Shown: positions 12,988-14,765 of the stretch, piece after piece
Numbering within the stretch: position 1 is the first letter of the stretch
Layout of the letters: every line of letters begins with the position of its first letter
Assembly: GCA_045627805.1 (NCBI GenBank)
Contig: JAZQOJ010000009.1
Span: 1-14,765, forward strand
Source: UBA1756 sp045627805
GTDB taxonomy: Bacteria > Bacteroidota > Bacteroidia > Bacteroidales > WCHB1-69
Length of the DNA: 14,765 bases
Direction of reading: 5' to 3'
Notes under the pieces: model-generated
What the model saw: the letters and a program-made list of their open reading frames with translations, nothing else
Told to the model about the DNA's origin: nothing
Databases searched by the model: none
Made by a program: the position numbers and the translations under genes

Positions 12988-14765
12988 ATGAAAAGAATTG
13001 CATACATTTTTTTGATGACAATGGCGATTTTGCCAGCAACAATTTTTGCCCAAACCGACGTATGGGATGGTAGTGCGGAGCAGTGGACGCAAGGCTCTGG
13101 CACGGAAGCCGACCCGTATCTGATTGAAACTGCCGAAAACCTCGCGTGGATTGCCGAAATGGTGAACAGTGGTGTGACCACCTACGCAGGAGTATATTTT
13201 AAATTGACTTCTAATTTGGATATGAACAGCATTGCCTGGGTGCCCATTGGCAACAGCACTACCCGATTGTTTCGCGGAAAATTTGATGGCCATCACCACT
13301 TTATTGACAATCTTTCCATTACGGGTAGCTATGACTATACGGGGTTGTTTGGCATTACGGGAAACGGATTTCGATGCCGAAACTTAGGCGTAACGACCAC
13401 TGCCTCTTCTACAGGAATATATTGTGGCGGTATTGTAGGATATATTAATGGGAGTAACACCGTAGTGGAGAACTGTTACCACACGGGATCTGTGTCTTCT
13501 ACTTCTACTGGTGCTTCTTCGGGTGGAATAGTCGGTTATATTAATGCAACCACTAATATTGCAAACTGCTACAACACGGGAACTGTATCTTCTCGTTATG
13601 CATCGGGCGGAATAGTCAGTTATATTAATGCGACCACTAATATTACAAACTGCTACAACTTTGGTGCTGTGTCAACTTCTGATACAGCCTCTAATGCAGC
13701 CTCAAACAGTCATTCGGGTGGAATAGTAGGTATTATTAGAGGGAGTAGCGGGAGTAACTCTATCGTAGAGAACTGCTATAACACTGGAACTGTAACTGCT
13801 ATTAGTAATTCTTCTTCTTCTAGTTTTTCTGCTTATTCTTTTTCGGGCGGAATTGTAGGTCGTATCAGAGTGACTAACACTATAGTGGAGAACTGCTACA
13901 ACACTGGCACTGTGCTTGCTACTACTTATAATCGTAATGGTTATGCTGGTTATTCCTATTCGGGAGGAATGGTAGGTCGTACTGAAGCCCCGACGACTAT
14001 AACAAAGTGTTATAATAAATCTAGTATAACTTCTACCACTCATTGCAACAGTAGTTCTGTGGCTGCTTCTTCCTATATTAATGCATATTCCGGTGGTTTA
14101 GTCGGCATCAGCCAAAATATAATTACACTCAACAATAGCTATAACAGGGGAACTGTACATGCAAATGGTCATGGTGGTAGTAGTAGCAAAACCGTACTTG
14201 GTACCCGGCAAGCGGGCGGGTTGATTGGTCTCATCGATAATGTGTCATCAGCAATTGAGAACTGCTATAATACAGGGATCCTTAATGGTGCCACATTAGG
14301 TGGCATTCGCGGCAACACCACAGGAAGCGTGTCCAACTGCTACTATTTGGAAACTTGTGGTGGCTCCGTGGCAGGTGGTACATCCAAAACCGAAGCAGCG
14401 ATGAAATCCACCTCATTTCCTATCCTGCTCAATGCAGATAGCACCGTCTTCGTAATGGATGTCACGCCCAATGTCAATGACGGTTATCCCATCTTTGGGA
14501 GTGACATTATTGCCATCACTACAAAAGCGGCTACCAATTTAAATTTCACATCCGCAACACTAAATGGTCTTTACGAAACGCAACCCTCATGGCCAGGAGG
14601 CGAGGCAGATGTTGTGGGCTTTGAATACAAGGAAACTACAGCTGCCAACTATACCACCGTTTATACCAATGTGGGCACACCGGCCTCGTACAATCTTACG
14701 GGGTTGCAGTCGGGCACCAACTATCAGTACCGTTTGTTTGTGCAGAAAGACGGCGTTACCTATTA
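12988..14765 (+). CDS. Secreted GLUG-repeat surface protein with fibronectin III-like domain, 3' truncated by window
   Basis: The frame is open from ATG 12988 to the window end (592 codons) without a stop. The signal peptide MKRIAYIFLMTMAILP ends at about ATIFAQ, residue 22. Residues 25-135 (VWDGSAEQWTQGSGTEADPY, ENLAWIAEMVNSG, FRGKFDGHHHFIDNLSI, YTGLFGIT) form the N-terminal module usual in GLUG-motif adhesins. Repeats of the form SGGIVGYI...ENCYNTGTVS start at about residues 146, 180, 206, 243, 286, 325, 368 and 409, with a degenerate ninth at 437. Spacers are rich in Ser, Thr, Asn and Ala and vary from 26 to 43 residues. Each repeat normally carries a cysteine in NCY. From about residue 508 a fibronectin III-like domain follows (TKAATNLNFTSATLNG ... 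YNLTGLQSGTNYQYRLFV). It is probably exported and surface-attached; a type IX secretion C-terminal domain may lie beyond the window. The ligand is unknown. Only two bases separate it from the 203-aa gene. Confidence 0.85.
   Translation, partial: MKRIAYIFLMTMAILPATIFAQTDVWDGSAEQWTQGSGTEADPYLIETAENLAWIAEMVNSGVTTYAGVYFKLTSNLDMNSIAWVPIGNSTTRLFRGKFDGHHHFIDNLSITGSYDYTGLFGITGNGFRCRNLGVTTTASSTGIYCGGIVGYINGSNTVVENCYHTGSVSSTSTGASSGGIVGYINATTNIANCYNTGTVSSRYASGGIVSYINATTNITNCYNFGAVSTSDTASNAASNSHSGGIVGIIRGSSGSNSIVENCYNTGTVTAISNSSSSSFSAYSFSGGIVGRIRVTNTIVENCYNTGTVLATTYNRNGYAGYSYSGGMVGRTEAPTTITKCYNKSSITSTTHCNSSSVAASSYINAYSGGLVGISQNIITLNNSYNRGTVHANGHGGSSSKTVLGTRQAGGLIGLIDNVSSAIENCYNTGILNGATLGGIRGNTTGSVSNCYYLETCGGSVAGGTSKTEAAMKSTSFPILLNADSTVFVMDVTPNVNDGYPIFGSDIIAITTKAATNLNFTSATLNGLYETQPSWPGGEADVVGFEYKETTAANYTTVYTNVGTPASYNLTGLQSGTNYQYRLFVQKDGVTY

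Noticed and set aside
13810..13821. TCT tract as a phase-variation switch
   Set aside because: It is a trinucleotide repeat, so slippage changes length in whole codons and cannot turn the frame off.
13702..14043. Minus-strand ORF of 113 codons (Ser/Thr/Ile-rich)
   Set aside because: It is antisense to the GLUG repeats and its repetitive composition is inherited from them.

Overview
The window comes from a bacterium of the phylum Bacteroidota, probably order Bacteroidales. The signs are: several promoters of the Bacteroidota form (-7 box TAnnTTTG), AT-rich leaders without Shine-Dalgarno sequences, a Bacteroidota-style lipoprotein, a long DUF2723 membrane protein, and a secreted GLUG-repeat protein with a fibronectin III-like end. 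Species cannot be read from the sequence.

Left part (1-4027, all minus strand): the first 31 codons of a secreted or outer-membrane protein cut by the window edge, a short UvrA-like tandem ATPase (743 aa) without room for the UvrB-binding and insertion domains, and guaA (GMP synthase). Middle (4028-11536): a repeat-bearing spacer, then rnr (RNase R, +), a lipoprotein gene (-) that meets rnr tail to tail with one base between them, and a 1224-aa DUF2723 membrane protein (+) closed by a strong terminator. These are housekeeping or envelope genes and look ordinary.

Right part (11537-14765) is the accessory region. It opens with short tandem repeats and four near-identical 83-bp units. A stretch without a long ORF follows, holding a good orphan promoter, a hairpin, and a deeply nested stem-loop element of about 110 nt (12138-12246) that has its own promoter-like signals and looks like an undescribed structured RNA. 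Then come an unrecognised 203-aa protein with a helix-turn-helix-like segment and, two bases later, a secreted GLUG-repeat surface protein that runs off the window. Both genes look more AT-rich than the genes to their left.

The most interesting points are: (1) the 83-bp family occurs twice in the window, in a diverged form between guaA and rnr and as a homogeneous array after the DUF2723 gene, and both forms keep a hairpin whose inner stem changes on both arms; (2) the structured RNA candidate with a competing, terminator-like alternative pairing; (3) the tight pairing of an unknown cytoplasmic protein with a repeat-rich exported protein.
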